From positions 124,001-188,000 of the forward strand of contig CAWHAP010000020.1 in NCBI GenBank assembly GCA_963827335.1: DNA of 64,000 nt, read 5' to 3'. The position numbers were made by a program, and so were the translations under genes. This document shows, piece after piece, positions 26,902-35,283 of this stretch. Each line of letters starts with the position of its first letter. The first letter of the stretch is position 1. Origin of the DNA: DASQMT01 sp963827335. GTDB lineage: Bacteria; Actinomycetota; Thermoleophilia; Solirubrobacterales; Solirubrobacteraceae. The notes beneath the pieces are model-generated. The model was not told the DNA's origin, made no database searches, and was given only the letters and a program-made list of their open reading frames with translations.

Positions 26902-29712
26902 TCAGCCGACCAGACCCTGCTCGCGCGCCCGGGCTGCGGCCTCCGTGCGCGACCGGGCGTCCAGCTTGCGCAGGATGTTGCGGACGTGCATGTCCACTGT
27001 GCGCGGGCTGAGGAACAGCGCCTGCGCGATCTGGCGGTTGGTGTCGCCGCCGGCCACGTGGCGCAGCACCTCGCGCTCCCGGCGCGAGAGGCCGCCGCCC
27101 GCGGCGTCGGCGTCCGCGCGCACGCCGAGCCGCGCCGCGACCGGCTCGCCCAGCGCCTTCACCGCACCCGCCGCCTCGGCCGCGAGCGGCCGCGCGCCGA
27201 GCCGGCGGGCGGCGCGGTAGGCGTCGCCCAGCCGTTCCAGCGCGGCCTCGCGCTCGCCCGCGGCGGCCAGCGCGGCCCCCGCCCGGAGCTCGATCTGGGC
27301 GCGCTCGAAGGGCAGGTCGAGCTCCCGGTGCAGCTCGACCGCGCGGCCGAGCTGGGCGGCGGCGGCCGCCGCGTCCCCCTCGAGCAGCGCCGTCTCGCCG
27401 AGCGCGTGCGCCAGCGCCGCGAGCGCGTCCGGGTGCCCCGTGGACGCCGCGATGCGCGACAGCGCCTCGGTGCAGGCGTGCGCGGCCGCCCGGTCGCCGG
27501 CCACCGCGAGGAAGGCCGCCGCCCAGCGCAAGCCGCCGATCGCGTAGTGGCGGTCGTCGCTGTCCTCCCAGCGCGCGAGCACCGCGCGGCAGTGGGCGGC
27601 CGCGGCCTCGGCGTCGCCCTGCGCGGCGGCGACGCGCGCGAGCGCCGCGGTCGTGTCGACGGTCATGTTGTAGTGGCGCAGGCCCGCCGCGGCGGCGAGC
27701 GAGGACGCGAGCAGGCGGCGGGCGGAGCCGTAGCGGCCCTCGTAGGCGTGGATCGATCCGAGCATGCCCTGGGCCACGTACACCGCGCGGCCCTCTGCGA
27801 TCAGCTCACGGCTCAGCTCCCCCGCGCGCGCCCAGGACCCGCGCTCGCGCAGCACGTAGGCCATGCACGTCACGCAGGCCACCTCGGTGCCGGCGTCCGG
27901 GCTCGCGCGGCAGAGCGCCAGCGCGGTGTCGAGCGCGGCCTCGGCCGGCGGCAGCTCGGCGCCCTCGTAGAGCGTCACGCTCAGACGCTGGTAGAGCTCG
28001 GCGGCGACCGCCGTGAGGTCGTGCTCGAGCGCGAGCGCGAGCCCGTTGCGGACCGTCGCGAGCCCGGCGCGGTAGTCGTCGTGCTTGGCCTGCGCCATGC
28101 CCTCGAGCCCCATCGCGCGCAGCTGCAGGTCCAGCCGGCCCGCGGCGTCGGCGTCGGCGCGCGCGGTGCGGGCCAGCGCGACGGCCTCGCCGAGCTGCGA
28201 CGACAGCCGGCGCTGGTTGGCGATGGCGAGCCGCTCCACGGCGGCCTCCGCCGGGGCGCCCGTCGCGGCGAACGCCTCCGCCGCCGCCGTCCGCGCGGCC
28301 AGCGCCGCGTCGCGCTCGCCCGCCAGCTCGAGCGCGGCGGCGAGCCCGCGCTGCGCCTCGGCGACGGCCCGCCGGTCGCCGGCGGCCGTGCGGAGCGCGA
28401 CGAGCTCGCGCCAGGCCCCGGCGGCCTCGGCCAGGTCGCCGGCCGGCTGGCAGCAGCGCGCGTAGCGCTCGAGCGCCTCCGCCCGCCGGGCGCCGTCGGC
28501 GCCGGGCGGCCACAGCTCGAGCGCCCGCCGGCCCGCCAGCGCCGCGTCGCGGTAGGCGTGCACGGCCTCGGACTCGGACGCCGCGCGCAGCAGCGCGGCG
28601 CGGGCGCGCTCGGGCTCGCGCGCGCCCAGCCAGTGCTCGGCCACCTCGCCGCTGTGGCCGCCCGCCCGCTCCAGCTCCTCGGCGAGCGCGCGGTGCAGCG
28701 TGCGCCGCCGCGCCCAGGGCACGTCGGCGTAGAGCGCCTCGCGGGCCAGCTGGTGGCGGAAGCAGGTCGCTCCGGTCGGGCCCTCGTACACCAGCCCGCG
28801 CTCGAGCAGCTCGCCGAGCCCGGCGTCGCCGGCGAGCGCCGCCACCTGCTCGGGGGCGAAGGCCTCGCCCGCGACGGCGGCGACCTCCGCCGCCGCGCGC
28901 CCGTCCGGCGACAGCTCGGCCGCGGCCACGAGCACCGCGTCGCGCACGGTGTCCGGCAGGCCGTGCGGCGCGTCGCCGCGCCGGACCGCCGCGGCCAGCT
29001 CCTCGGCGAAGAACGGGATCCCCTCCGAGCGCGCGTGGATCGCGGCCGCGAGCGCCGGGTCGGGCGCGGCGCCGAGCGCCTCCGCGAGCAGCTCCGCCGT
29101 CTCCTCCTCCGCGAGCGGGCCGAGCACGAGCTCCTCGAGCGTGCCCGCGCGGCGCAGGTCGTTGCGCAGCCGGCGGAGGCCGTGGCTGCGCGGCAGGCCG
29201 TCCGACCGGTAGGCGGCGAGCACGAGGAGCGGCAGCTCGCCGAGCGGCTCCGCGAGCGCGGCGAGCACCTCGAGGGTCGCCTCGTCGGACCACTGCAGGT
29301 CGTCGAGCAGCACGACGGCGGGCGCGGCGGCGGCCAGGTGGGCGTAGCCCGCGCGGAGCGCCTCGAACAGCGTCGGACGGTCGGCCGCCGTGGCCGGCTC
29401 GCCCAGCTCGGGGAGCAGCATGGCGAGCTGCGCGCGCAGCGCCCCGACGCCGTCCAGCGCGCCCGGCTGCACCCGGAGCCGGCTCCGGAGCGCGGCCACG
29501 AGCGGTCCGTACGGCGGCGTCCCGCCCTGCGTCGCCGTGCCGCGCAGCACGGTCAGCCCGGCGTCCGCGGCGACCGCGGCCGCCAGCCGCGTCTTGCCGG
29601 CGCCTGCCTCGCCCGCGAGCAGGACGAGCGCGCCCGACCCGCCGCGGGCACGGTCGAGCAGCGCCTGCAGGCGGGCCCGTTCGCCGTGGCGACCGACGAG
29701 GCGCTCGGTCAT
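26902..29712 (-). CDS. Large ATP-binding LuxR-family regulator (AAA-TPR-HTH)
   Basis: 936 residues. N-terminal AAA ATPase: Walker A LLAGEAGAGKTRLA at about 30-43, Walker B AVVLLDDLQWSDE at about 131-143. A long TPR-like helical region lies at about 380-840. A C-terminal LuxR HTH at about 870-930 reads LSRREREVLRHVAGGDTNRQ followed by LSPRTVDMHVRNILRKL. This is the MalT/LAL class, which oligomerises on ligand binding. The promoter looks leaderless (TAGGCT six bases before ATG). It is divergent from the DUF4242 gene, a probable target. Confidence 0.94.
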   Translation of the reverse strand: MTERLVGRHGERARLQALLDRARGGSGALVLLAGEAGAGKTRLAAAVAADAGLTVLRGTATQGGTPPYGPLVAALRSRLRVQPGALDGVGALRAQLAMLLPELGEPATAADRPTLFEALRAGYAHLAAAAPAVVLLDDLQWSDEATLEVLAALAEPLGELPLLVLAAYRSDGLPRSHGLRRLRNDLRRAGTLEELVLGPLAEEETAELLAEALGAAPDPALAAAIHARSEGIPFFAEELAAAVRRGDAPHGLPDTVRDAVLVAAAELSPDGRAAAEVAAVAGEAFAPEQVAALAGDAGLGELLERGLVYEGPTGATCFRHQLAREALYADVPWARRRTLHRALAEELERAGGHSGEVAEHWLGAREPERARAALLRAASESEAVHAYRDAALAGRRALELWPPGADGARRAEALERYARCCQPAGDLAEAAGAWRELVALRTAAGDRRAVAEAQRGLAAALELAGERDAALAARTAAAEAFAATGAPAEAAVERLAIANQRRLSSQLGEAVALARTARADADAAGRLDLQLRAMGLEGMAQAKHDDYRAGLATVRNGLALALEHDLTAVAAELYQRLSVTLYEGAELPPAEAALDTALALCRASPDAGTEVACVTCMAYVLRERGSWARAGELSRELIAEGRAVYVAQGMLGSIHAYEGRYGSARRLLASSLAAAAGLRHYNMTVDTTAALARVAAAQGDAEAAAAHCRAVLARWEDSDDRHYAIGGLRWAAAFLAVAGDRAAAHACTEALSRIAASTGHPDALAALAHALGETALLEGDAAAAAAQLGRAVELHRELDLPFERAQIELRAGAALAAAGEREAALERLGDAYRAARRLGARPLAAEAAGAVKALGEPVAARLGVRADADAAGGGLSRREREVLRHVAGGDTNRQIAQALFLSPRTVDMHVRNILRKLDARSRTEAAARAREQGLVG

Positions 29713-29718
29713 GGCGCA

Positions 29719-29755
29719 AGCCTACGTACGGCATGCCGCCACGGGAAATACGGCA
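29719..29755. promoter_or_regulatory. LuxR -10 box and 22-bp spaced direct repeats TACGGCA
   Basis: The reverse-strand -10 TAGGCT (29724-29719) is followed by six bases and ATG. TACGGCA occurs at 29727-29733 and again at 29749-29755, two helical turns apart, between the divergent LuxR and DUF4242 genes. These could be binding sites of the LuxR protein. Confidence 0.4.
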
Positions 29756-29845
29756 ATCCGGCCGATGTGCGGGGCCGGCGCGGGCCGTAGCTTCGACGCA
29801 CCCAGAGAACAGGGCCGCCCATCGGCCCGAAAGGAGACTCCCCGA

Positions 29846-30139
29846 ATGCAGCTCTACGTCATCCCCCGTCGCAACGGCTTCACCGACGGCGACGACCTGC
29901 AGGCCAAGGCGGCCCGCTCGGCGTCCGTCGGCGACCAGGCCGATTCCGGCGTCCGCTGGATCCGCAGCTACGTCGTCACCGAGCCGAACGGCGGGCTCGG
30001 CACCTTCTGCATCTACGAGGGCGACAGCCCCGAGGCGATCCGCGCCCACGCGGAGGCCTCCGGCCTGACGGCCGACGAGGTCGTGCCGGTCGCCGACACG
30101 GTGGTCGTGCGCCCGGATCCCGTCGCCGCGGAGGCGTGA
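29846..30139 (+). CDS. DUF4242 protein (SCO4226-like, nickel-binding type)
   Basis: 97 residues in a ferredoxin-like fold: MQLYVIPRRNGFTDGDDLQA, VRWIRSYVVTEPNGGLGTFC, IYEGDSPEAIRAHAEASGL. The pattern of an early RR, a central Arg-x-Tyr and the Cys in FCIYEG matches DUF4242, whose Streptomyces member SCO4226 binds nickel. The metal role here is inference. GAAAGGAG precedes the ATG. It is divergent from the LuxR ATPase, whose HTH may regulate it. Confidence 0.85.
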   Translation: MQLYVIPRRNGFTDGDDLQAKAARSASVGDQADSGVRWIRSYVVTEPNGGLGTFCIYEGDSPEAIRAHAEASGLTADEVVPVADTVVVRPDPVAAEA

Positions 30140-30161
30140 CCCGGCCGGGGCGTGGGACGCG

Positions 30162-30959
30162 CTAGCGGACGCGGGCCTCGAGCCAGTCCACGAGCGCGTC
30201 CCGCACCCCGGCCTCGGCGAGCAGCGCGACGCCGTGGCCCGCCCCGGCGGACCGGATCGCCTCCGAGCGCACCGCGCCGTCCAGCATCCCCTCGGCGCTC
30301 GGCGCCTCCCGCTCGTCGGAGACGAACAGGACGTCATGGGGGCGGTAGCGCCCGTCGTCCTGCAGCGACCAGATGTCCGACGAGTCGGGCGGCGAGAGCG
30401 CGACGGCGGCGTCCACCGTCCGCCGTGCGCCCGTCGCCATCGCCAGCACGGCGGTGGAGGCGCCGATGCTCGCGCCGACCAGCGCGATCCGTTGCGGGTC
30501 GACGTCGCGGCGGCCGCGCAGCCAGCGGACGGCGCCCAGCGCGTCGGGGAGCCGCTCGCGCTCGATCGCCGAGGCGCGCGACGCGTACGCGAGCGTCGCG
30601 AACCCCGCCGCGTGGAGCGTGCCCGTCAGCGGCGCCCACTGGTCCGGCCCGCCGCGGATCTCGTGGAGCAGCACCACGGCCGGCACCGCGCGCCCGGCGG
30701 CGACGTACCGCGCCCGCACCGGCGCCCCGTCCGCGGCGCGGAAGCGGACCGCCCTGGCGCGCGGCGCCGGCGGCGGCGGCGTGGCGGCCGCGGTCGCGGT
30801 GGGGGTCGCCTCCGCGCGCGGCGGGGTCGCGGGAGCATCGGGCTCGTCCGCGCCGCCGCAGCCGGCCGCCAGGGCCGCCGCCGCGAGCGCCAGCGCCGCG
30901 GGGAGCCAGCGGCGGCGACGCGCCGCGGCGGCGGAGTGCGGTGGGGCGGCGGAGGTCAG
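30162..30959 (-). CDS. Lipoprotein alpha/beta hydrolase (dienelactone hydrolase-like)
   Basis: 265 residues. The basic N-terminus and hydrophobic stretch (LPAALALAAAALAAGCGG) end in a lipobox Cys, followed by a Pro/Ala/Thr linker. The hydrolase domain from about 70 includes VVLLHEIRGGPDQW (oxyanion region), nucleophile LVGASIGAS and final AGAGHGVALL with His. No ATG or TTG fits; the likely start is CTG at 30959, which overlaps the PadR stop (CTGA). An upstream GTG about 34 codons earlier, inside padR, is less attractive because it would put a long polar stretch before the signal. It is probably translated by coupling to PadR. Confidence 0.8.
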   Translation of the reverse strand: MTSAAPPHSAAAARRRRWLPAALALAAAALAAGCGGADEPDAPATPPRAEATPTATAAATPPPPAPRARAVRFRAADGAPVRARYVAAGRAVPAVVLLHEIRGGPDQWAPLTGTLHAAGFATLAYASRASAIERERLPDALGAVRWLRGRRDVDPQRIALVGASIGASTAVLAMATGARRTVDAAVALSPPDSSDIWSLQDDGRYRPHDVLFVSDEREAPSAEGMLDGAVRSEAIRSAGAGHGVALLAEAGVRDALVDWLEARVR

Positions 30960-31534
30960 CGGTCCTCCAGCTCCGCGACCGGCGCGATCGCGACGAGGGT
31001 CTCGTCCGCCCACGCGCGGGTCGCCTCCATCAGCGCGATCCCCAGCCGGAGGCTGTGGAGGCGGTGCAGCGCGGCGGTGTCCGGCTCGCCGTCGAAGCTG
31101 CCCTCGATCTCCCGATAGGTCGCGAGCCGCGCCTCGACGCGCGCCCGGTAGTCGGTCAGCTGCGCGCGGCCGGCGTCCGCGTCGCCCAGCGCCCCGAAGA
31201 ACAGCTTCAGCAGCATGCCGTCCCGGTCCTCGGGCTCGATCGGCTCCACCCGGTCGAGCCAGGCGCGCAGCGTGGCCGCACCCGCGTCGGTGATGCTGAA
31301 GCTGCGCTTGTCGGGGCGGTCGGCCTGCTCGACGTGGCGGCCGGCGACCAGGCCGTCCTGCGCGAGACGCTTGAGCACGGCGTAGAGCTGGCTGCGCGCG
31401 GGCTTCCAGATGAAGCCGACGGTGCGGCCCGCCAGCTGGTGGAGCTCGTAGCCGGACCGCTCGCCGCCCCATGCGAGCAGTCCGAGCGCGGCGAGCTCGG
31501 TCCGCGTGGCGCTTCCGATAGTCCGGTCCGTCAT
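30956..31534 (-). CDS. PadR-family transcriptional regulator
   Basis: 192 residues: winged helix about 10-85 (ELAALGLLAWGGERSGYELH, LYAVLKRLAQDGLVAGRHVE) and a C-terminal dimerisation region (PadR C-terminal type, EPEDRDGMLLKLFFGALGD to the end). Start at the ATG at 31534; the reading frame is open further upstream but runs out of promoter-like DNA. A -10 TATGCT lies ten bases before the ATG, and three 15-bp-spaced repeats cover this site, so autoregulation is likely. Its stop is embedded in the start of the lipoprotein hydrolase. Confidence 0.9.
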   Translation of the reverse strand: MTDRTIGSATRTELAALGLLAWGGERSGYELHQLAGRTVGFIWKPARSQLYAVLKRLAQDGLVAGRHVEQADRPDKRSFSITDAGAATLRAWLDRVEPIEPEDRDGMLLKLFFGALGDADAGRAQLTDYRARVEARLATYREIEGSFDGEPDTAALHRLHSLRLGIALMEATRAWADETLVAIAPVAELEDR

Positions 31535-31554
31535 AGTCCTGCGCAGCATACTCC
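31518..31554. repeat. Three ATAGTCC/ATACTCC direct repeats at exact 15-bp period over the padR start
   Basis: ATAGTCC at 31518-31524 and 31533-31539, and ATACTCC at 31548-31554. They overlap the padR start codon and its -10 box (reverse-strand TATGCT, 31550-31545). The location suggests an operator, most simply for PadR itself. Confidence 0.45.
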
Positions 31555-31655
31555 GCGGAGGACCTCCCACAACCCCGCCCGTACGCCGCACGTCGTACGC
31601 GCGAAGCCGACGCCTGCCCGACGACGGAGCCGGCGGAGGCGGCGACGGTGTCGCC

Positions 31656-32120
31656 ATGAGACTCTCGCCACCGGCGCGCCGCGCCGTGCTCACCATCCAC
31701 ATCGTCGCGTCCGTGGGCCTGATGGGCGAGGTCGCAGGCTTCCTCGCCGTCGCCGTGCGCGCCGCCGCCGCCGACGACCCCGCCTTCGCGGCCGCGTCCT
31801 ACGACCTGCTCGCGATGTTCAGCCTGCTGTTCGGCATCCCGCTCAGCTTCGCCACGCTCTTCTCCGGACTGGCGCTCGGGCTCGGCGGGAAGTGGGGCGT
31901 GCTCCGCTACCCGTGGGTGACGATCAAGCTCGGCCTGATCGCCACCGTGATCCTCGTCGGCGCGTTCGTCCTCGGCCCGTCGGTCGACGCGATGCGCGAC
32001 GGCGGCGACGTCGCCGGGCGGGTCGTCGCCGGCGCGGCTTGGAACCTCACCGCGCTCCTGGCCGCCACGGGCCTGTCCGTGTACAAGCCCGGGCGCGCCC
32101 GCGTACGCCGCACCGCGTAG
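31656..32120 (+). CDS. DUF2269-like integral membrane protein
   Basis: 154 residues with four hydrophobic helices at about 10-32, 48-72, 82-105 and 120-142. The first contains His in LTIHIVASVGLMGEV, and the third follows WVTIKLGLIATVIL. This pattern matches the DUF2269 group of small four-helix proteins, often found near redox or stress genes. The function is unknown. It is divergent from PadR, 121 bases away, and so could be its target. Confidence 0.7.
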   Translation: MRLSPPARRAVLTIHIVASVGLMGEVAGFLAVAVRAAAADDPAFAAASYDLLAMFSLLFGIPLSFATLFSGLALGLGGKWGVLRYPWVTIKLGLIATVILVGAFVLGPSVDAMRDGGDVAGRVVAGAAWNLTALLAATGLSVYKPGRARVRRTA

Positions 32121-32201
32121 CTGCGAAGCCGCCCGGCGCCCGACGACAGGAACGCGCACACACCGGACGCTGTGGGAGACCCCGAACCAAGGAGGCTCCC
32201 C

Positions 32202-32720
32202 ATGGCAGCGACGATCGACAACCCCGTGACCGGCGAGCGCATCACCTTCCTGCACGACGACGGCGAGCGGCTCGCGTTCGAGCTCGAGCTCGCCGCCGAC
32301 GGCCGGGTGCCGGGCGCGCACGTGCATCCCGAGCAGCAGGAGACGTTCCACGTGCTCGAGGGCGCGATGCGCTTCCGGCTCGGACTGCGCACGATCGTCG
32401 CCGAGGCCGGCGAGACGGTCGTCGTGCCCAGGGGCCGGGTGCACCGCTTCGCCAACGCGGGAGCGGGACCGGCGCGGGCGCGCGTCGAGGTCGAGCCCGC
32501 GCTCGACATGGAGGAGCTGCTGCGGACCACCGCGGAGCTCGCCCACGAGGGCGCGGTGCTGCGCTCCGGCATGCCGAAGCCGCTCCACCTGGCGCTGTTC
32601 GTCCGCCGCTTCCGGCGCGAGGTGCGGGCGCCGTTCCCGCCGCCGTGGGCGGTGCGGGCCATGCTCTCCCCCCTCGCCGCGCTGGCGCGGCGGCGCGGGC
32701 TCGAAGCGCGCTACGCCTAG
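32202..32720 (+). CDS. Cupin domain protein
   Basis: 172 residues. The cupin core at about 35-100 has His ligands in VPGAHVHPEQQETFHVLEGA and in VPRGRVHRFANAG. A C-terminal helical extension (about 115-172, LRTTAELAHEGAVLRSG and a basic end) is unusual for the smallest cupins. AAGGAGG lies seven bases before the ATG. It probably binds a metal, but the reaction is unknown. The stop shares a CTAG with the convergent dehydrogenase. Confidence 0.82.
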   Translation: MAATIDNPVTGERITFLHDDGERLAFELELAADGRVPGAHVHPEQQETFHVLEGAMRFRLGLRTIVAEAGETVVVPRGRVHRFANAGAGPARARVEVEPALDMEELLRTTAELAHEGAVLRSGMPKPLHLALFVRRFRREVRAPFPPPWAVRAMLSPLAALARRRGLEARYA

Positions 32721-33682
32721 GGCGTCAGGACGAGCTTGCCGCGGACGTCGCCCGCCGCCAGGCGGGCGACGGCCGCCGGCGTCTCCCCGAGGTCGAGCAC
32801 GTCCTCGATCTCGGGCCGCAGGTCGCGCTCGACGCAGAACCGGACGAGCCGGCCGAGCTCCTCCCGCGTGCCCATCGTCGAGCCGGCGATCCGCAGGTTC
32901 AGGCGGAACACGCGCGCGAGCTCGACCTCGGCGACGTAGCCGCCGGTCGCGCCGGAGCTGACGAGCACCCCCCCGCGCTTCAGGGCGCGGATCGAATGCT
33001 TGAACGTGGGCGCGCCGACCGAGTCCATGACCGCGTCGACCCGCTCGGGCAGGCGCGCGCCGGACTCGAACGTCGCGTGTGCGCCGAGCTGCTCGGCGAA
33101 ACGCCGCTTCTCCGCGTCGCGCCCGGTCACCCACACGCGCAGCCCGGCGGCGACCCCGAGCCGGATCAGCGCGTTGGCGAGGCCGCCCGACGCGCCCTGC
33201 ACGAGCACCGTGTCCCCCGGCTTGAGCTCCCCGCGCACGAACAGCATGCGGTAGGCGGTGAGCCACGCCGTCGGCAGGCACGCGGCCTGCTCGAAGCTCA
33301 GCTCGGCCGGCTTGGGGACGAGGTTGCCCGCGGGCACGGCCACCCGCTCGGCCAGCGCGCCCTGCGGGCCCTCGGAGAGCAGCGCGAGCTTCGGGTCGAG
33401 CTCCTCCGGCCCGACCCACGCCGGGTCGTTGACCACGCCGTGGACGACGACCTCGTTGCCGTCGGGGTCGAGCCCCGCGGCGTCGCAGCCGAGGATCATC
33501 GGCAGCTGCCCCTCCGCCAGGCCGATGCCCCGCGCGGACCAGACGTCGTGGTGGTTGAGCGCGGCGGCGCGGACGTCGACGACGACCCAGCCGTCCGGAG
33601 GCGACGGCTCGGGTCGATCGCCGACGTGGACCACGGCGGCGGGGTCGTCGGCGTCGAAGGAGGTGATGTAGGCGGCGCGCAT
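32717..33682 (-). CDS. MDR-family quinone oxidoreductase-like dehydrogenase
   Basis: 321 residues with the medium-chain dehydrogenase/reductase layout: a GroES-like domain (ALNHHDVWSARG, ILGCDAAGLDPDG), then a Rossmann domain with GDTVLVQGASGGLANALIRL at about 165-185. The Cys cluster for structural zinc is absent and the catalytic Cys/His positions are not conserved, which fits a zinc-free NADPH quinone oxidoreductase (Qor-like) rather than an alcohol dehydrogenase. A -10 TACCGT seven bases before the ATG predicts a leaderless transcript, back to back with the methyltransferase promoter. Confidence 0.88.
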   Translation of the reverse strand: MRAAYITSFDADDPAAVVHVGDRPEPSPPDGWVVVDVRAAALNHHDVWSARGIGLAEGQLPMILGCDAAGLDPDGNEVVVHGVVNDPAWVGPEELDPKLALLSEGPQGALAERVAVPAGNLVPKPAELSFEQAACLPTAWLTAYRMLFVRGELKPGDTVLVQGASGGLANALIRLGVAAGLRVWVTGRDAEKRRFAEQLGAHATFESGARLPERVDAVMDSVGAPTFKHSIRALKRGGVLVSSGATGGYVAEVELARVFRLNLRIAGSTMGTREELGRLVRFCVERDLRPEIEDVLDLGETPAAVARLAAGDVRGKLVLTP

Positions 33683-33689
33683 GGGCGGG

Positions 33690-33711
33690 ACGGTACCGGG
33701 CGTCGTAGGCT
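33690..33711. promoter_or_regulatory. Divergent pair of leaderless promoters
   Basis: Reverse strand: TACCGT (33695-33690), seven bases, ATG at 33682. Forward strand: TAGGCT (33706-33711), six bases, ATG at 33718. The two -10 boxes are only ten bases apart, so the polymerases would compete for the same DNA. Confidence 0.6.
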
Positions 33712-33717
33712 GGACCG

Positions 33718-34335
33718 ATGGGCGTCTACGGCGAGCAGATCCTCCCGCGCGTGCTCGACCGGGCCTGCGCGAGGGCGTCGGCCGACCGGCTGCGCCGGCG
33801 CGTGTGCGCCGGCCTGGCGGGCCACGTCGTCGAGATCGGATTCGGATCCGGCCTGAACGTGCCGTTCTACCCGCGCGAGGTCGCCGAGGTCGCGGCGGTC
33901 GAGCCGTCCGACGTCGCCTGGGGGCTGGCCGCGGACCGCGTCGCGGCGGCGGGCGTGCCGATCCGGCGCTCCGGCCTCGACGGCGCGTCGCTGCCGTTCG
34001 CCGAGGACCGCTTCGATGCCGCGGTCTCCACGTGGACGATGTGCACGATCCCCGACCTCGGGGCCGCGCTCGCCGAGCTGCGGCGGGTGCTCAAGCCCGG
34101 CGGCACCCTGCACTTCGTCGAGCACGGCCTGGCGCCGGACGCGGGCGTCCAGCGCTGGCAGCGCCGGCTCGAGCCCGCGCAGCGGCGCCTCGTCGGCGGC
34201 TGCCGCCTCACGCGCCCGATCGCCGACCTGATCGCCGGCGCCGGCTTCGCGATGGCCGAGCTCGACGTCTTCTACGAGGCGCGGACGCCGAAGGTCCTCG
34301 GCGCGAACTCGCTCGGCGTCGCGCGCGCGGCGTGA
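33718..34335 (+). CDS. Class I SAM-dependent methyltransferase
   Basis: 205 residues with standard motifs: motif I HVVEIGFGSGLNVPFY (about 41-55), acidic VEPSDVAW (about 62), LPFAEDRFDAAVSTWTMCTI (about 92-110), and LAELRRVLKPGGTLHFVEHG (about 118-137). It resembles the phosphatidylethanolamine/menaquinone or METTL7-type group acting on small or lipid substrates; the acceptor is not identifiable. Leaderless start with TAGGCT. Confidence 0.9.
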   Translation: MGVYGEQILPRVLDRACARASADRLRRRVCAGLAGHVVEIGFGSGLNVPFYPREVAEVAAVEPSDVAWGLAADRVAAAGVPIRRSGLDGASLPFAEDRFDAAVSTWTMCTIPDLGAALAELRRVLKPGGTLHFVEHGLAPDAGVQRWQRRLEPAQRRLVGGCRLTRPIADLIAGAGFAMAELDVFYEARTPKVLGANSLGVARAA

Positions 34336-34361
34336 TGAGCCGCGCGCGCCCCGCCGGACGA

Positions 34362-34697
34362 TCAGTTCACGACGCCGCCGCCACCTCCGTCGTCGCCGCC
34401 GCCGTCGTCGCCCCCGCCGCCGTCGGTGGTGGTGGGTCCGCACTCGCGCAGCGCGGGCGAGTGCTGGGCGGCGTTCAGGACGCCGGCGCCGGCGCCCACG
34501 CGCATCTGCGAGCCGCGCAGGAACGCGGGCGGGTCGGGGTCGACGATGCCGCCGGAGACGGTGTAGCCGCCGCGCTGGGAGCTCTCGGCCTCGTTGCAGA
34601 CCGGGACGGCGCCGGCGGTCGCCGGAGCGGCCGCGGCGGGCGCGGCCAGGGACGCGAGCGCGAGCGCGAGCGCCGGGATGGTGCGGAAGGGTCTGAT
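34362..34697 (-). CDS. Small secreted protein with Gly/Asp tail, apparent ATC start
   Basis: 111 residues if started at an ATC codon at 34697. The text after it is a good signal peptide: RPFRTIPALALALASLAAPA and cleavage near AAAAPATA. The mature part has two Cys (PVCNEAESSQ and LRECGPT) and ends in a low-complexity GGGGDDGGGDDGGGGG run. No ATG, GTG or TTG is in frame near this point. GGAGG lies six bases before the ATC. A sequencing error that hides an ATG is the main alternative. The function is unknown. Confidence 0.55.
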   Translation of the reverse strand: MRPFRTIPALALALASLAAPAAAAPATAGAVPVCNEAESSQRGGYTVSGGIVDPDPPAFLRGSQMRVGAGAGVLNAAQHSPALRECGPTTTDGGGGDDGGGDDGGGGGVVN

Positions 34698-34805
34698 GGG
34701 ATGCCTCCAGGGCGTCGGGGGGTCCGGTCTGGATCGGCACGCGGGTTCGCATGCCGGATGCCCGGCTCCCTCGAATGGACAGACGTGCCGCCGTCCGGCG
34801 GGACG

Positions 34806-34811
34806 TAAGCT
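34806..34811 (+). promoter_or_regulatory. -10 box TAAGCT, leaderless promoter
   Basis: TAAGCT is followed by six bases (gcgccg) and then TTG-ATG at 34818-34823, placing the transcript start at the start codon of the following gene. Confidence 0.5.
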
Positions 34812-34817
34812 GCGCCG

Positions 34818-35279
34818 TTGATGACCTTCCCCGAGCGAGGCCGCCGGATCGTCGACGCGGCCGCGACGCAGCTCGCCGCCGCCATCCCCGGCGCGCGCCG
34901 CGGGCGCGACCGGGTGCTCGCCGGCAACGCCGCGGTCTACGTGCACTTCGACGACGCCGAGCTGCCGCAGCACCTCGCCGTGTGGCTCTTCGTCGCGGAG
35001 GCGGGGACGACGTACTCCGTGCCCGGCGTCGCGGACGCCATCGGCGTGGGGATCAAGCACGACGCCGACGAGGAGCTCGGCCGCGGCGCGTGGCGGTTCC
35101 GGCGGCTGCTGCCGTTCGCGTGGCGCCAGCACGTCGATCCGCGGCACGAGGGCTACCGCTGGTTCTGCCCGGCCGCCGATCTCGACGACGACGACACGGC
35201 CGCCGGGGCGCAGATCAGCGAACGGGTCCTGCGCACGCTGCGCGCCGCGCGGGCGATCAGGGAGGACCCACCTTCGTGA
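34818..35279 (+). CDS. Hypothetical protein, about 150 residues
   Basis: 152-153 residues, starting at TTG 34818 or ATG 34821 (adjacent). It has no signal peptide or membrane segment. The mixed alpha/beta sequence has a central DAELPQHLAVWLFVAEAGTT and a Trp/Arg-rich stretch GAWRFRRLLPFAWRQHVDPR, then YRWFCPAADLDDDD. I do not recognise the family. The coding look is good (high G/C third positions). The gene is convergent with the 71-residue gene just after it. Confidence 0.7.
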   Translation: MMTFPERGRRIVDAAATQLAAAIPGARRGRDRVLAGNAAVYVHFDDAELPQHLAVWLFVAEAGTTYSVPGVADAIGVGIKHDADEELGRGAWRFRRLLPFAWRQHVDPRHEGYRWFCPAADLDDDDTAAGAQISERVLRTLRAARAIREDPPS

Positions 35280-35283
35280 GGTG

